A stretch of 64,000 nucleotides of DNA. Source: Budorcas taxicolor. Lineage: Eukaryota; Chordata; Mammalia; Artiodactyla; Bovidae. The DNA lies in assembly GCF_023091745.1 (NCBI RefSeq), contig NC_068926.1, positions 49,252,001-49,316,000 of the forward strand, given 5' to 3'. The translations under genes and the position numbers were made by a program. The notes beneath the pieces were generated by a model. The model was given only the letters and a program-made list of their open reading frames with translations, did no database searches and was not told where the DNA came from. The number at the start of each line of letters is the position of its first letter. The first letter of the stretch is position 1. This document shows positions 43,783-55,467 of this stretch, one piece after another.

Positions 43783-44423
43783 AAAAGCACATATAGAAGT
43801 TAGATGTGAAATGGTGATGCCCCAACAGAGTGGAGGCAGGGAACTGGGATGAAAGATCTTCATGGGAAGGTGACTCATGAGACCCATGAGTACAGCTTAG
43901 GGAAACCAGAACCACACACCTGGGACAGCATCGGTGCTCTGTACTCAGATTCCACTGAAGGAGAAGCTTTTTGGATGAGTGGCCCTGGAGCAAGTGATGG
44001 GAGGGGAGTTTGCATCAGAACCAAATCGAGTGTCAAAGCAGCCAGCCCAAGGTGTATTTTTAAGGTTTAAAACATGAAAAGGAGGGACTGTGATTGTGTG
44101 GAGCTTTGTACCAGCTGCTGGAGAGAAGATAGACAGGAAGAGAAGGCCCGGCAGCTGCAGGGTCCAAGGGGCAGTGTCCCCGCAAACAGAAAGAGTTACT
44201 GGAATCTATAAACATCTCTGTGAATTATTTATGGTGAGATCTGACTTTACAGCTCAAATGTTTAATTTCTCAGTGATGGCATAATGAAACCTCCCTTGGA
44301 GACTCTAAGAGTTGATTTGGAGCCACAAGTGCTTGTTTAGGGTTGTCATTGGTGGTCAGATATGTTGTCCTTAATATTTATGGATGCATGAATAAATAAA
44401 TCTTTATTTAGCAGCTGGTATTA
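43783..44423. other. Unassigned sequence
   Basis: No repeat or gene recognised. Confidence 0.5.
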
Positions 44424-46004
44424 GATGATGTGATCACTCACCTAGAGCCAGACATCCTGAAATGTGAAGTCAAGTGGTCCTTAGGAAGCATCACTGTGAA
44501 CAAAGCTAGAGGAGGTGATGGAATTCCAGTTGAGCTATTTCAAATCCTAAAAGATGATGCTGTGAAAGTGCTACGCTCAATATGCCAGCAAACCTGGAAA
44601 ACTCAGCAGTGGCCACAAGACTGGAAAAGGTCAGTTTTCATTCCAATCCCAAAGAAAGCAATGCCAAAGAATGTTCAAACTACCACACAATTGCACTCAT
44701 CTCACATACTAGCAAAGTAATACTCAAAATTCTCTAAGCCAGACTTCAACAGTATGTGAACCATGAACTTCCAGATCTTCAAGCTGAATTTAGAAAAGAC
44801 AGAGGAACCAGGGATCAAACTGCCAACATCCATTGGATCATCGAAAAAGCCAGAGAGTTCCAGAGAAACATCTACTTCTGCTTTATGACTATGCCAAAGC
44901 CTTTGACTATGTGGATTACAACAAATTGTGGAAAATTCTTAAAGAAAGGGGAATATCAGACTACCAGACCTGTCTCCTGAGAAATGTGTATGCAGGTCAA
45001 GAAGCAACAGTTAGAACTGGACATGGAACAACAGACTGGTTCTAAATTGGGAAAGGAGTAAGTCAACGATGTATATTGTCACCCTGCTTATTTAACTTAT
45101 ATGCAGAACACATTATGCGAAATGCTGGGCTGGATGAAGCACAAGCTGGAATCAAGATTGCTGGGAGAAATATACAAGACTGCACATCTGCTCAGATATG
45201 CAGATGACACCACCCTTATGGCAGAAAGTGAAGAACTAAAGAGCCTCTTGATGAAAGTGAAAGAAGAGAGTGAAAAAGTTGACTTAAAGCTCAACATTCA
45301 GAAAACTAAGATCATGACATCTAGTCCCATCACTTCATTGCAAATACAAGGGGAAACAATGGAAACAGTGAGAGACTTTATTTTGGGGGGCTCCAAAATC
45401 ACTGCAGATGGTGACTGCAACCATGAAATTAAAAGACGCTTGCTCCTTGGAGGAAAAGCTATGACCAACCTAGACAGCATATTCAAAACCAGAGACATTA
45501 CTTTGCCAACAGAGATCCATCTAGTCAAAGCTATGGTTTTCCAGTCGTCATGTATGGATTTGAGAGTTGTACCATAAGAAAGCTGATCACCGAAGAATTG
45601 ATGCTTTTGAACTGTAGTGTTGGAGAAGACTCTTGAGAATCCCTTGGACTGCAAGGAGATCCAACCAGTTGGATCTTGACTTATTGGATCTGGACTGATC
45701 CAACGAGATCAGTCCTGAATATTCATTGGAAGGACTGATACTGAAGCTGAAACTCCAATACTTTGACCACCTGATGCGAAGAACCATGTCATTGGAAAAG
45801 ACCCTGATGCTGAGAAAGATTGAAGGTGGGAGGAGAAGGGGATGACAGAGGATGAGACAATTGGATGGCATCACCAACATGATAGACATGAGTTTGGATA
45901 GGCTCCAGGAGTTGGTGATGGACAGGGAAGCCTGGCGTCCTGCAGTCGGTGGGGTCGCAAAGAGTCAGACATGACTGAGCGACTGAACTGAACTGAACTG
46001 AACT
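44424..46004 (+). mobile_element. BovB LINE, 5'-truncated
   Basis: About 1.58 kb, from gatgatgtgatcactcacct to a tail of ctgaa units. Flanks attagatg / attaggtg may be a decayed TSD. Near 45655-45715 it carries an extra stretch absent from the other copies. Confidence 0.95.
44430..45940 (+). pseudogene. BovB reverse transcriptase, broken
   Basis: The polymerase frame is split by several shifts: 44430-44720, 44756-44980, 44833-45045, 45101-45577. Stops occur in GTTDWF(*) at ~45043 and elsewhere; a base is missing near 44886, where the frame of the FIDYAKAFD block slips, and the region before YADD (about 45196-45207) has an altered, longer spacer. The endonuclease is absent through 5' truncation. 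No functional product. Confidence 0.9.
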
Positions 46005-46290
46005 GATTAGGTGGTAAAGCCCAGGGTTACAGCAGAAATTGTTTTTCAGCCTTAATCATTCCAAAGAAAAATGTCATTGTCTTTTGCCTCCCTAGGGTTA
46101 GAGGCACAATTCAAGGGAAGGGGAAAAATGCATTTCTGACTTGACTTTCCTTGATCAGGTTTCTACACAACCATTGCTGCAATTCTGGATATCTCCAATT
46201 TAATGCTCTTCCTCCTGGGTCTTCCATCTTGTAAGCAGTCAGCTTCTGGGGAACTGAGTCCCCTATAAACCCCTGCCCCAACCACTCCTT
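46005..46290. other. Unassigned sequence
   Basis: No repeat or gene recognised. Confidence 0.4.
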
Positions 46291-46492
46291 GTTGTTGTTT
46301 AGTTGTGTCTGACTCTTTTTGACCCCATGGACTGTAGCCTGCCATGCTCCTCTGTTCATGGGATTTCCCAGGCAAGAATTCTAGAGTGGGTTGCCATTTC
46401 CTTCTCCAGGGCATCATCCCAACCCAGGGACTAAACCCACCTCTCCTGCATTGGCAGGCGGATTTTTTATCGCTGAGCCACGAGGGAAGCCC
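46291..46492 (-). mobile_element. Bov-tA SINE
   Basis: ttgttgttgtttagttgtgt to gctgagccacgagggaagccc, minus strand. Confidence 0.93.
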
Positions 46493-46559
46493 ACCCTACC
46501 CCTTGCTAGAGTTCCCAAATTCTAACTACAGAATACACAGTTAAATTTGAGTATCAGAT

Positions 46560-47060
46560 AGACAGCAAATAAGAGTTTAATATAAGGAGAAACCCACACA
46601 TCAAATAGTAAAAATCTTATAATTTAACTCATATATATTTAAAAATAAACTTATATGTTAAAATAAGTAAGTATAAGCAAATATTAAGCACTACCTATTA
46701 AATGATATTAAAGTATTTAAAGAAATATATAAATGTATACTAAATATAGTAAACATTTATATAGTAAATAAAAAATAAATCTGTAATCATTCATAAAGCT
46801 ATATAGTTTATCAAATTTATTAATCTAAGAATTATTGATTATTTCCATAGTACTCTAATTTATTAACTATGTTTATAATTATAGTGTTATTAATTGAGAA
46901 ACTTAATTCATTAATTGTATTTGATGTAGCATACATAAAACATACTGTACATACTATGTACATATACATATACTATATTGCATGCAAACTAAAATTAGTA
47001 TAATTAATTAATTTATATATATATATATATACATATATATATCCCATATAAACAGGTCCC
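46560..47060. repeat. Very A+T-rich tract
   Basis: About 500 bp with very few G or C bases, ending in (TA)n near 47013-47042. Similar short words (taaaaataaa, atatagtaaa) recur without a clean period. Confidence 0.85.
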
Positions 47061-47141
47061 AGGAAATACCCGGGACCTACTTATACTAAAATTTTGCAGT
47101 GTAATAAATATATATATTTGCATATTTCTTCCTTTAAATTC

Positions 47142-47414
47142 TGTTTCTTTTTGGCTGTGCTGGGTCCTCAGTGGGAGGGGGCTGCTCTCTAGCTGCGGTG
47201 TGCAGGCTTCTCATTGCAGTGCCTTCTCTTGTTGCAGCATCGAGGCTCTAGGGGTCCAGGGCTCCCGTAGTTGCGACTGCCAGTCTCTAGAGCACAGGCT
47301 CAATAGTTGTGCACAGGTTTAGTTGCTCTGCAGCATGTAGCATCTCCCCAGGTCGGGGATGGAACCCATGTCTCCTGCACCGACAGTAGTCTTTATCACT
47401 GAGCTATCAGGGAA
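47142..47414 (-). mobile_element. CHR-2-type SINE
   Basis: ctttttggctgtgctgggtc, ctgcggtgtgcaggcttctc, tttatcactgagctatcagg. Confidence 0.9.
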
Positions 47415-47415
47415 C

Positions 47416-47587
47416 GTGAAAGTGAAAGTCGCTCAGTCATGTCCGACTCTTTGTATAGTCCATGGAATTCTCTAGGCCAGAATACTGGAGTGGGTAGCCT
47501 TTCCCTTCTCCAGGGGATCTTCCCAACCCAGGGATCGAACCCAAGTCTCCCACATTGCAGGCAGATTCTTTACCAGCTGAGCCACAA
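47416..47587 (-). mobile_element. Bov-tA SINE
   Basis: gtgaaagtgaaagtcgctca to ttaccagctgagccacaatt; sub-type with a deletion near ctttgtatagtccatgg. Directly abuts the CHR-2 copy. Confidence 0.92.
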
Positions 47588-48182
47588 TTCTAAACCATCA
47601 ACTCTATCATCTGCATTTGGGGACACCAGTTTGCAGCGTGTGTGGGGTCTTCTGGCACGCTGGTGAAAGAGGGCTTGGGGAGTGAGCATTTGGATGACAC
47701 ATGTCCAGTGAGTTCACCACCACCTGGGGAAACAGAATGGGGGAACAGTCCCTACACTTGCTGTGTCTAGTTTTCCCACTTTCTTCCAGGTTCTTCTATC
47801 TTTAGTTTGCTAACCTAGATGACAGCCAGAAGTGATATTTACAGCTAATCCAGATAGCTGCTTCAGTGACAAGAATTATAACTCTCTGGTTTCTGCATGT
47901 GGGCTAGCTTATTTGTGTGCCCGGAGAAGGTACTGTCTAAAATTTATGTATTTTTCTTTTAGTAAAACTTTATTAAAAGTGTGTTCTTCCTCTGTCGTAT
48001 AGGGATAGCCTCTCTCCTTGTCTCTTTTCTTTTCCTTTCCACCAAAGTTCCTGGTGTGTCCTTCATGTAGAAAGTCTTCCTTCCCGTGAACACCTGAAGG
48101 ATCTGTGTTAAAGGTTTCTCAGATGTCACCAGATTGGGTCTTATTTCAGCTCCTCGGTCACCAGTTAAGATGTTAAAATAAT
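47588..48182. other. Unassigned sequence
   Basis: No repeat or gene recognised. Confidence 0.45.
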
Positions 48183-48191
48183 TGATGTTCT

Positions 48192-48534
48192 GGGGCCTCC
48201 CTGGTGGCTCAGTGGTAAAGAATCCACCTGCTAATGCAGGAGACATGGACTCCATCCCTGGTCTGGGAAGATCCCATATGCCAAGAGGACCTAAGCCCAT
48301 GCACACAGCTACTGAGCCTGTGCCCTAGAGCCCAGGGAGCCACAACTATTGAGCCCACGTGTCATAGCTACAAAGCTCGTGCTCCACAGCAAGAGAAGAC
48401 ACCGCCATGGGAATCCTGTGCATTGCAGCAGAGTATCGCCCGCTCAGCGCAACTAGAGAAAGCCCACGCAGCAATGAAGACCCAGTACAACCAATAAACA
48501 AAAAACAAAATTATTATTATTTTGTAGAACAAAA
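48192..48534 (+). mobile_element. CHR-2-type SINE
   Basis: ggggcctccctggtggctca, gtgctccacagcaagagaag, gcgcaactagagaaagccca. TSD tgatgttct at 48183-48191 and 48535-48543. Confidence 0.93.
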
Positions 48535-48543
48535 TGATGTTCT

Positions 48544-48974
48544 AACCTCCTCTTCTGATCTTGATCTGAACCTGAGTTTTTTGTGTTTGAAATTGTATTT
48601 TTAATAAGGAACTTCTTGGTACAGTGTGATGCCTCCTCTTCCTGAGAGAATATTTGTGGAATTATTTAGACAAAGTATTTTAAGTGAATTCTCCCTGTGT
48701 CCACACACCTCTCTTAGAGGTTGTTAGGAGGAAGGAAAAAGCCAGACATTCTGTATTTCTCATATATTTCTTTGGATAGAATTTCTGAAGCTGATAACAG
48801 AATTCAAGCTCAAGAGTCCATCTCCTTTAACTTTAAATAAACCAAACAGGGGCTTGGGACTATCAGTTCTTTAATATACAAAGACAAAAATATCATAGCT
48901 AATTCTTTTAACTACTCAAATAATTCCCCACTTCATTTCATTCAAAACCATATTACCAACCATCAGTCACGCTT
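48544..48974. other. Unassigned sequence
   Basis: No repeat or gene recognised. Confidence 0.45.
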
Positions 48975-49270
48975 CTGGATTTATTCTCCATAGAGAAAAA
49001 TATCCCCACAAAAAAACCTGCCCACCATTGTTCATAACATTGTCTGTGTTCTTCGTCACAAACACAGACTGGAAACAACTTAATCCCTTTCCATAGGTAA
49101 ATGGTGAAGCACACTGTGGTATGTCAAGACCGTGAAATTTCTACTCAGCAAAAAAAAGAAAACATTATTAGTACACTAGGATTTAGATGGGTCTTAGGGA
49201 CATTTTACTGAGTGAAAAAACTCAATCTCAAAATATCCCATATTGTATGATTTCTTTTCATTTATAATGT
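48975..49270 (+). mobile_element. Old L1 (L1M), part 1
   Basis: accattgttcataacattgt, ggtaaatggtgaagcacact, ttttactgagtgaaaaaact, ttgtatgatttcttttcatt: plus-strand L1M ORF2 end and 3' UTR. Confidence 0.8.
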
Positions 49271-49277
49271 AATAGTT

Positions 49278-49470
49278 TGGCAACACCCCTACTTGTCCAG
49301 AGCTTAAGGCTTGGCCTTCCAATGCAGGGAGTGTGGGTATGATCCCTGGTTGGAGAGCTTAGATCCCACATGCCTCATGGCCGAAAACTCAAAGCGAAAC
49401 AGAAGCAGTATTGTAACAAATTCAATAAAGACTTTTAAAATGGTCCACATTTGTAAAAAATCTCTTAAAA
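49278..49470 (+). mobile_element. CHR-type SINE in L1M
   Basis: cttggccttccaatgcaggg, gatccctggttggagagctt, agatcccacatgcctcatgg, then aattcaataaagacttttaa. Diverged. Confidence 0.75.
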
Positions 49471-49479
49471 AATATAACA

Positions 49480-49610
49480 GTTGAAAAGCGACAAACTCCA
49501 TCTCCATAAAGATGGAAAAGAGGTTCATGGTTGCCAAGGATTAGAAATGGTGGTAAAGGGTAGTGGGGGAAAAGAGGGAGATGTCTGTGGGGATCTGTGA
49601 GTTTTGTAAG
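49480..49610 (+). mobile_element. Old L1 (L1M), part 2
   Basis: taaagatggaaaagaggttc and atggttgccaaggattagaa continue the L1M 3' UTR past the SINE. Confidence 0.65.
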
Positions 49611-50132
49611 TGAACATGTGAGATGCATTTCGCAAAGGAAGAAAACAATGGGAGTTTCTCCTAAAGGAAATCATCTCTCTTGAAATGAGTATATTCAATT
49701 CTCTTGAATTTCAGTGCAACCCCTGAATGATCCCTTTTCTCATCAACTAGCTCTGATTAATCAACCGTAAACAAGGGCAACAGCCAATGAATCAGTCCTG
49801 ATAGGCTGTCCTGAAATTAAATGGAAAACAAAGGAATTGGGAGAGGTGATCATCATGATGGTGGAGATAAGAGGGAGCCTTTACTGAGCCACAAGCCCAG
49901 GAGAGGTCTCTGAACTTCTGGTAGCTTTCAGGGGGCCTCTTTTTCCTTTCTGTAGCATTACAGCTACATACGTTGTAAACTAAATAAATTATAAAGTTCA
50001 CGTGGACTTTTCAGCTTGGCTCCTCTCAAGTCCACATGACAGTGATGGACCAACCGTGACATCACATTCTGTATCCTCTGCAGAACAATGTGTGACGTGA
50101 AGCACATAGGCTTACCTACTAGCAACGGCAGG
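49611..50132. other. Unassigned sequence
   Basis: No repeat or gene recognised. Confidence 0.45.
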
Positions 50133-50617
50133 CTTTTTTTTTTTCCTTTTCTATTTCCATATTCTTTCCCATTATGATTTGCTACAAGATATTGAATATA
50201 GTTCCCAGTGCTATACAGAAAGATCTTGTTCTTTATCCATCCTATATACAATAGTTTGCATCTGCTAATCCCAAACTCCCAGTCCTTCACCTCCCCTGCC
50301 CTTCCTCCTTTTGGGCAATGACAAGTCTGTTTTCTATGTTTGTGAGTCTGTTTCTGTTTCATAGATAAGTTCATTTGGGTCACATTTTAGATTCCACATA
50401 TAGGTGAGAGCATAAGTGTTTGTCTTTCTCTTTCTGACTTTCTTCACTTAGTATGACAACCTGTAGGTCCACCCATGGAACTGCAAAGGCATTGCTTCAT
50501 TCTATCGTATGGCTGAGTAGTATTCCATTGTACATATGTGCCACAGCTTCTTTATTCATCCATCAGTGGACATTTAGGTTGCTTCCATGCCTCAGCTATT
50601 GTAAACAGTGCTGCTAT
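50133..50617 (-). mobile_element. L1 3' fragment
   Basis: tgatttgctacaagatattg, tttgtgagtctgtttctgtt, tgagtagtattccattgtac, gtaaacagtgctgctatgaa. Minus strand; it runs into a BovB. Confidence 0.92.
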
Positions 50618-50810
50618 GAAAAGACCCTGGTACTGGAAAGGATTGAGGACAGGAGAAGGGGACGACAGAGGATGAGATGGTTGGGTGGCATCGTCAACTC
50701 AATGGGCACGAGTTTGAGCAAACTCTGGAGCATAGTGAAGAATAAGGAAGCCTGGCAGGCTGCTGTCCATTGGGTGGCAAAGAGTCAGGTACAACTGAGC
50801 AACTGAACAA
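50618..50810 (+). mobile_element. BovB 3' end in L1
   Basis: aagaccctggtactggaaag to caactgagcaactgaacaac. The L1 phrase atgaa precedes it and catgaacataaggggaac follows, so it sits inside the L1. Confidence 0.92.
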
Positions 50811-51342
50811 CATGAACATAAGGGGAACAGCAAGTTTTAGAGTTTAGGATTCCTTTCCACCCCTCCACACATGTCCACTCACTCTGTAAAGCAGTTTTGC
50901 TTTTGCTTTTCGGTGGACCAGCTGCTTGTCCATCATGTCATTTGCATCTATTGGTTCCTCATCCCACATCTCCCTGTCCAAAACGCCCCTTTATTTTTAC
51001 ACACTCTGAAACTTATTAAACATCATTACAAATTAAATCTTTTTTTCTCAGAGAAAATGACTTAAAATCATTTGGACCCATGAAATCAAAGTTGGATTCC
51101 AAATAAGTTAGAGTTTTAAAAAATAAATAAAAGTGAGAAAGTCCTGTTGAGCTTGGTTGTCCCCTTACAGGGACATTCTCTTGAGTTTTGAAATTTTTTT
51201 TTAATGTAAAAAAAAGAAAAAGATTTTCTTTTTCTCTATAAGAGCTTTGATCACAAGCCATGCATTCTATTGAACAACCAAAGTGAATTGATCTGTACTT
51301 TTCTAGGCTCCCTATCAAAGATCATCAAACAATATTGGAAAA
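50811..51342. other. Unassigned sequence
   Basis: No repeat or gene recognised beyond the first L1 bases. Confidence 0.45.
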
Positions 51343-51577
51343 ACAGTCCTGCTGATCCTTGAACAACATGGAGGTGAGGGGAAGTTAGTCTCCTCCCAGT
51401 GGAAAATCCATGAATAATTTATAGTCTATAATCTGCTGTCTGCCACGTTTCCTCCCTACATAGTATTCAACCTCCACAGATTCAACCAACCTTGGACTGC
51501 ATAGCATTGCAATATTTCCTATTGAAAAATATCACCATGTAACAATTCAAAACTGTTTTGTTTAAGGGTCAACTGTC
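51343..51577 (+). mobile_element. Tigger-derived short DNA transposon (MER8-like)
   Basis: Inverted ends: cctgctgatccttgaacaac on the left and gtttaagggtcaactgt on the right. cagattcaaccaaccttgga lies inside. The family assignment is by memory. Confidence 0.65.
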
Positions 51578-52140
51578 TATAGATTTCTGTTTTAATGTAA
51601 TCTTTTTCTCTGTTCTCATCCTCAATGTATATCCAGATTAAAGAAAGACACTCTACTTGTCCCACACTTTGAAAATACAATTTCACAGCGGGTTCACATT
51701 TTAGTATACCTTTTATGGCTTTTGCAGGCACCTGTTTAAGAAGGTGTTCTTCCATTTGTACCAAGTATATTTTAAAAAGTTCTTATTAAGAGCTTCTACC
51801 CATGCTGAAGAAACTGAAAGTGACCAAAATCTTTCAGGAGGAAATCCTCAACGTCAGAGACAAGAAAATCACACTCCTCTTTACCAGCGTTGTATGCAAA
51901 GCATGCAGGACTTTCAGCAGATCACTACTGCTTTCTTTGGCAGGAATTTAGAGGCTAAATGAAATTTGTCAAAATGTACACCTGCTTATTTGCTGAATAT
52001 GCAGGGAGTTGAGCAAAGTCTAGTTCATGTTTAGACAAGATACAAAGAAATATCTTTCACTTTTAGATTTGCATGGCTTCATTAAATTCTTCATGGAAAT
52101 CAAGAAAACACTGTGAAACTCAATTTTCTCAAATTAAATT
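51578..52140. other. Unassigned sequence
   Basis: No repeat recognised. A 72-codon plus frame (51744-51962) contains a hydrophilic stretch but no known family signature. Confidence 0.45.
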
Positions 52141-52152
52141 ACCTAAGAGGTA

Positions 52153-52355
52153 TGGCTTCCTTGGTGGTTCAGATGGCAAAGAATCTCCCTGCATGTGAGA
52201 GACCTGGGTTTGATCCCTGGGTTGGAAAGATCCCCTGCAGAAGGGAATGGCAACCCATTCCAGTGTTCTTGCCTGGAGAATCCCATGGACAGAGCAGTCT
52301 GGTGGGTGACAGTCCAATGGGTTCGCAAAGAGTCAGACACGACTGCGTGACTAAC
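52153..52355 (+). mobile_element. Bov-tA SINE
   Basis: ggcttccttggtggttcaga to gactgcgtgactaaca, followed by (act)n. agaggta flanks both sides. Confidence 0.94.
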
Positions 52356-52375
52356 ACTACTACTACTACTACTAC
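52356..52375. repeat. (ACT)n microsatellite
   Basis: Six tandem act units at the SINE tail. Confidence 0.85.
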
Positions 52376-53305
52376 AACTGAGAGGTAATGGAAACAAATT
52401 TTTGTTGTTCCTGTAATTGAACACATCCCTTGATAGACTGTGGGACGTGCGAGCAACAGTAAGAACTGCTGGAATCAGCTCTATAGATAAGGGGCCAAAG
52501 CATCTGCTATCAACACTCCCATTTGTTTGCCCATAGAACATTTTAGTTGCAGTTTCTAAAACAGGAAATGTAACTGCTTACGTTCCTAGAGCAATGAAGG
52601 AAAGGGTATGACAATGCATGTTTGTGTGGTGCCCAATGTAATGAGGTGGTCACTATTTCCAAATGAACACTGGTGTCTTTCTAGGAGGCAAAGTTACCTT
52701 TGTTGACTGAGAAGGATTTGCCAGACTTATGAGATTTATTACCCCATCTTCTCTCCATCATGCCCAATCCCCAATTATTTTCTGCATACTGTGAAGTATG
52801 GTCTTTGATTATTTACCTCCTTAATATCGTTCTATGCATCCAGTTGTTTCCCCTTTAAATAATCCAGACTTTCTTGGTGATGTCTGGGTAATGTTAGTGT
52901 TGATACTGCAATCATTCTCATGTTTATTACTTGAACTCTTCTAACATAAAGCTACAATAATCACAAAGTTAAATTTTAAAAGCTAAACTAGTGGTATCTT
53001 GACACAAAGCACAAGAGTTCATACACAGGCAAAGTCAAAGATGCGCTGGTGATGCTTGTGATAACAGCTCCACTTAATAGCACACCTGGGTCCCATCTCT
53101 CAGAGTGATGCAACAAAGGATGCTCTATCATCCTTATCCACACATCACTGTTGGGACACCAGTGGTGAGGGACGGTGCAGCAGCCACACCTGCAGTAGGT
53201 AGACAATCTATATTCCTTTCATTTGATGCTAAAAACCATGCCTCTCTCAGTCCTTAATTTTAGGAAAGCCTTATATGGGTTTTTGTATAATACTTCCCCC
53301 TTCCT
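52376..53305. other. Unassigned sequence
   Basis: About 0.9 kb without recognised repeats or coding potential. Confidence 0.5.
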
Positions 53306-53309
53306 ATCA

Positions 53310-53440
53310 CACTCATCATGCCCAAACCAGGACATCCCATGTCCTGGGGGGAAAGTTTTGTGGATGTGGGACTTTTAGTGTGAAACTGGGGAAAACCTGG
53401 GTGAATTGGGATGGTTGGTTATCCCTGGAGATACAAGATG
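53310..53440 (+). mobile_element. Possible hAT-like short DNA transposon
   Basis: gatgtgggacttttagtgtg, aaactggggaaaacctgggt, gggatggttggttatccc resemble a common ancient nonautonomous hAT element. It includes a perfect hairpin, ccaggacat-ccc-atgtcctgg, at about 53326-53346. Confidence 0.35.
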
Positions 53441-53604
53441 TCAGAGATCTGCACAATTCACATCAGACCGAAATGAGAAATAGATTGCTACTGTGCTAAG
53501 TCACTGAGAATTCAGGGCACACCTATGGGACAGATGGGGTCCCTACTGGGACAGAATAAACCAAATACATCTTTCCACTGCCTTTTTCAAAGCCAAGCCA
53601 ACTA

Positions 53605-54190
53605 TGAAACTGGCAGGACCCTATGGGGCTCCAGGGCACCTTTCTGTGTCCCCTGTTTCTTGGTTACAGGAAATGGGCTTCATTCAGCCTCCTAGATCTT
53701 TCCTGAATTCCAGCAAGCAAGTTCAAGCAGTTACTAATTAGGGAAAGGATGGGATGCAGAGACAGGAGAGGAGCAGTCAAGAAACAATAGGGAAGCCTAG
53801 GGGCAGGGTCCTGGTTCCCCTGAGGGATTCACATAACAATATCTTTGAGTTGTTTTGCAGATACTGAAACCCCCACCAGGTAGAAGTTAACGATATGCTG
53901 TTCACAAGCACATAGACCCCAGAAGAGTTGGAAGCCAAAAGTTCATGATATTGACTCCTGATTACCTCACCATCAACCAATCAGAGAATGTTCACAAGCT
54001 GACCATGCCCTCTTTGAACCATTACTATAAAATTCCTCACTACTACCTCCAGGTCAGGACACACAGTTTTGAGGGCATTAGCCTGCTTTGCTTGGCAAAA
54101 CAAGAAAAGTTATTTTTTTTTCTACCTCACCCAAAACTCTTCTCTGAAATTTAATTTGGTGTCAGGGTAAAGAGGCCAGATTCAGCTTCA
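53605..54190 (+). mobile_element. ERV LTR (ERV1-like)
   Basis: Starts TGAAACTGGCAGGACC, like the start of the LTR at 37890-38598 read on its own strand. Shares U3 and R/U5 with the LTR at 291-842. CCAAT at 53977-53981 and TATAAAA at 54026-54032. The right end is uncertain and no clean TSD was found. No retroviral genes adjoin. Confidence 0.68.
53977..54032 (+). promoter_or_regulatory. LTR U3 promoter boxes (CCAAT, TATA)
   Basis: CCAAT and TATAAAA 49 bp apart, at the same places as in the LTR at 291-842. Confidence 0.5.
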
Positions 54191-54194
54191 AGCA

Positions 54195-54687
54195 GCCCAT
54201 GTAGACATGATTATTATTTAGACACACAATCCAAGAAAAAAAAAGACTTCATGCTTAAGCCAGAGGGTGCTGTGGAGGAAGGAAAGTTTAAGATCTCACA
54301 CTTTGAGGTAGTCTGATATCATCCAAGTGCCATGCCTCCCAGCCCGAGGGAGAAATGAAGTTACCTGGGCTTCCTGTGATGGATTATGCACCCCAGGATA
54401 AGCAAGTCTAATAAATCAGGAGGAACTTTTACCAAAGGTGGCTGTCCTGTGAATTAAAGCAGAGCTCACAGTCTGACATTTCACACATCTTAAATTAAGT
54501 ATAATGGGCTCTTCTTTGGTCGTCTACACAATAGATAACATGAAACAGTAGACCTGAAATGGGTTTTAGGAATGATCTAATTCTAATTCCTGTAATTTAA
54601 TTCAAATGTTTATCGAGTGGCTTTTGTGTTCCAGAGACTGTTAGAAGATTTAGAGGCAAATGATGCACCGTCTCTCTGCTCCAGGCA
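54195..54687. other. Unassigned sequence
   Basis: No repeat or gene recognised. Confidence 0.45.
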
Positions 54688-54729
54688 TGTGTGTGTGTGT
54701 GTGTGTCTGTGTGTGTGTGTGTGTGTGTA
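54688..54729. repeat. (GT)n microsatellite
   Basis: About 20 GT units with one CT interruption. Confidence 0.95.
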
Positions 54730-54731
54730 TG

Positions 54732-54965
54732 AAAGTGAAATTCACATGTCATAAAATTAATTATTAATGACCCTCAAGTGAATAATTGAGTGACTTTTAG
54801 TATATTCACATGTTGTATGACCAACACCTCTACACGATTTTAAGAGACTTTCACCACCCTTAAAAGGCAATCCTACACCCATGAAACAGTCACTTCACTT
54901 TCTGCCTTCTACCCAGCCCATCCCATGCACTACTTTACTTCCTGACTTGATGGATGTGATACATC
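54732..54965 (-). mobile_element. Old L1 (L1M) 3' UTR, part 1
   Basis: gaaattcacatgtcataaaa, gacttttagtatattcacat, gacttgatggatgtgataca. Minus strand; resumes at 55468. Confidence 0.85.
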
Positions 54966-55467
54966 TGAATCGAAGCTTGCTCTACTCTCTGTGCAACAGA
55001 CTGATAAACCAAGAGACAAGCTGTTAGGGCAAGGAATAGCGACTTCATTCTGAAAGCTCAAAGACCAAGAAGATGGTGGACTAATGTCCTAAGGAACCAT
55101 CTTCCCTGAGTTGGAATTTGGACTTCTTTTATACTAAAAGGGGAGGGATGTAGCTGATTATTGCAAACTTCTTGGTGCAGGAATCCTTCTTGCAGCTCTT
55201 TGGGTAGATCTGATTACCATGTTCCTATATACCTCCAACAAGATAAATGCTCTTCTCTGTTCTGCAATTTTTTATCTTATATGAAAGGAAAGTGTTGTAC
55301 CTTTAAAGGTCAGAGCCCTGAAAATAGGATCTCTTGTATATTTCAGGCTCTATGCAACATTCTTTTCAAAAGGTACTGAACCAGCATGACTCAGCACAGG
55401 CAAGAGAGCACAAAGCTTAGAGCTAGAGGAATAGATCTGATATGGAATCAGATTTGTCTGTTACACA
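54966..55467 (-). mobile_element. Solo ERV LTR nested in L1M
   Basis: 502 bp, TG at 54966 and CA at 55467, flanked by catc (54962-54965) and catt (55468-55471). Removing it restores the L1M phrase across the junction. Read on the minus strand it has TATAAAA at 55127-55133. Its 3' half matches the LTR at about 4255-4676. Confidence 0.8.
55127..55133 (-). promoter_or_regulatory. LTR TATA box
   Basis: Complement of TATAAAA upstream of a region conserved with the LTR near 4.5 kb. Confidence 0.4.

Noticed and set aside
291..54190. The two plus-strand LTRs as ends of one provirus
   Set aside because: They are 53 kb apart, with unrelated unique sequence and other insertions between them, and no retroviral genes.
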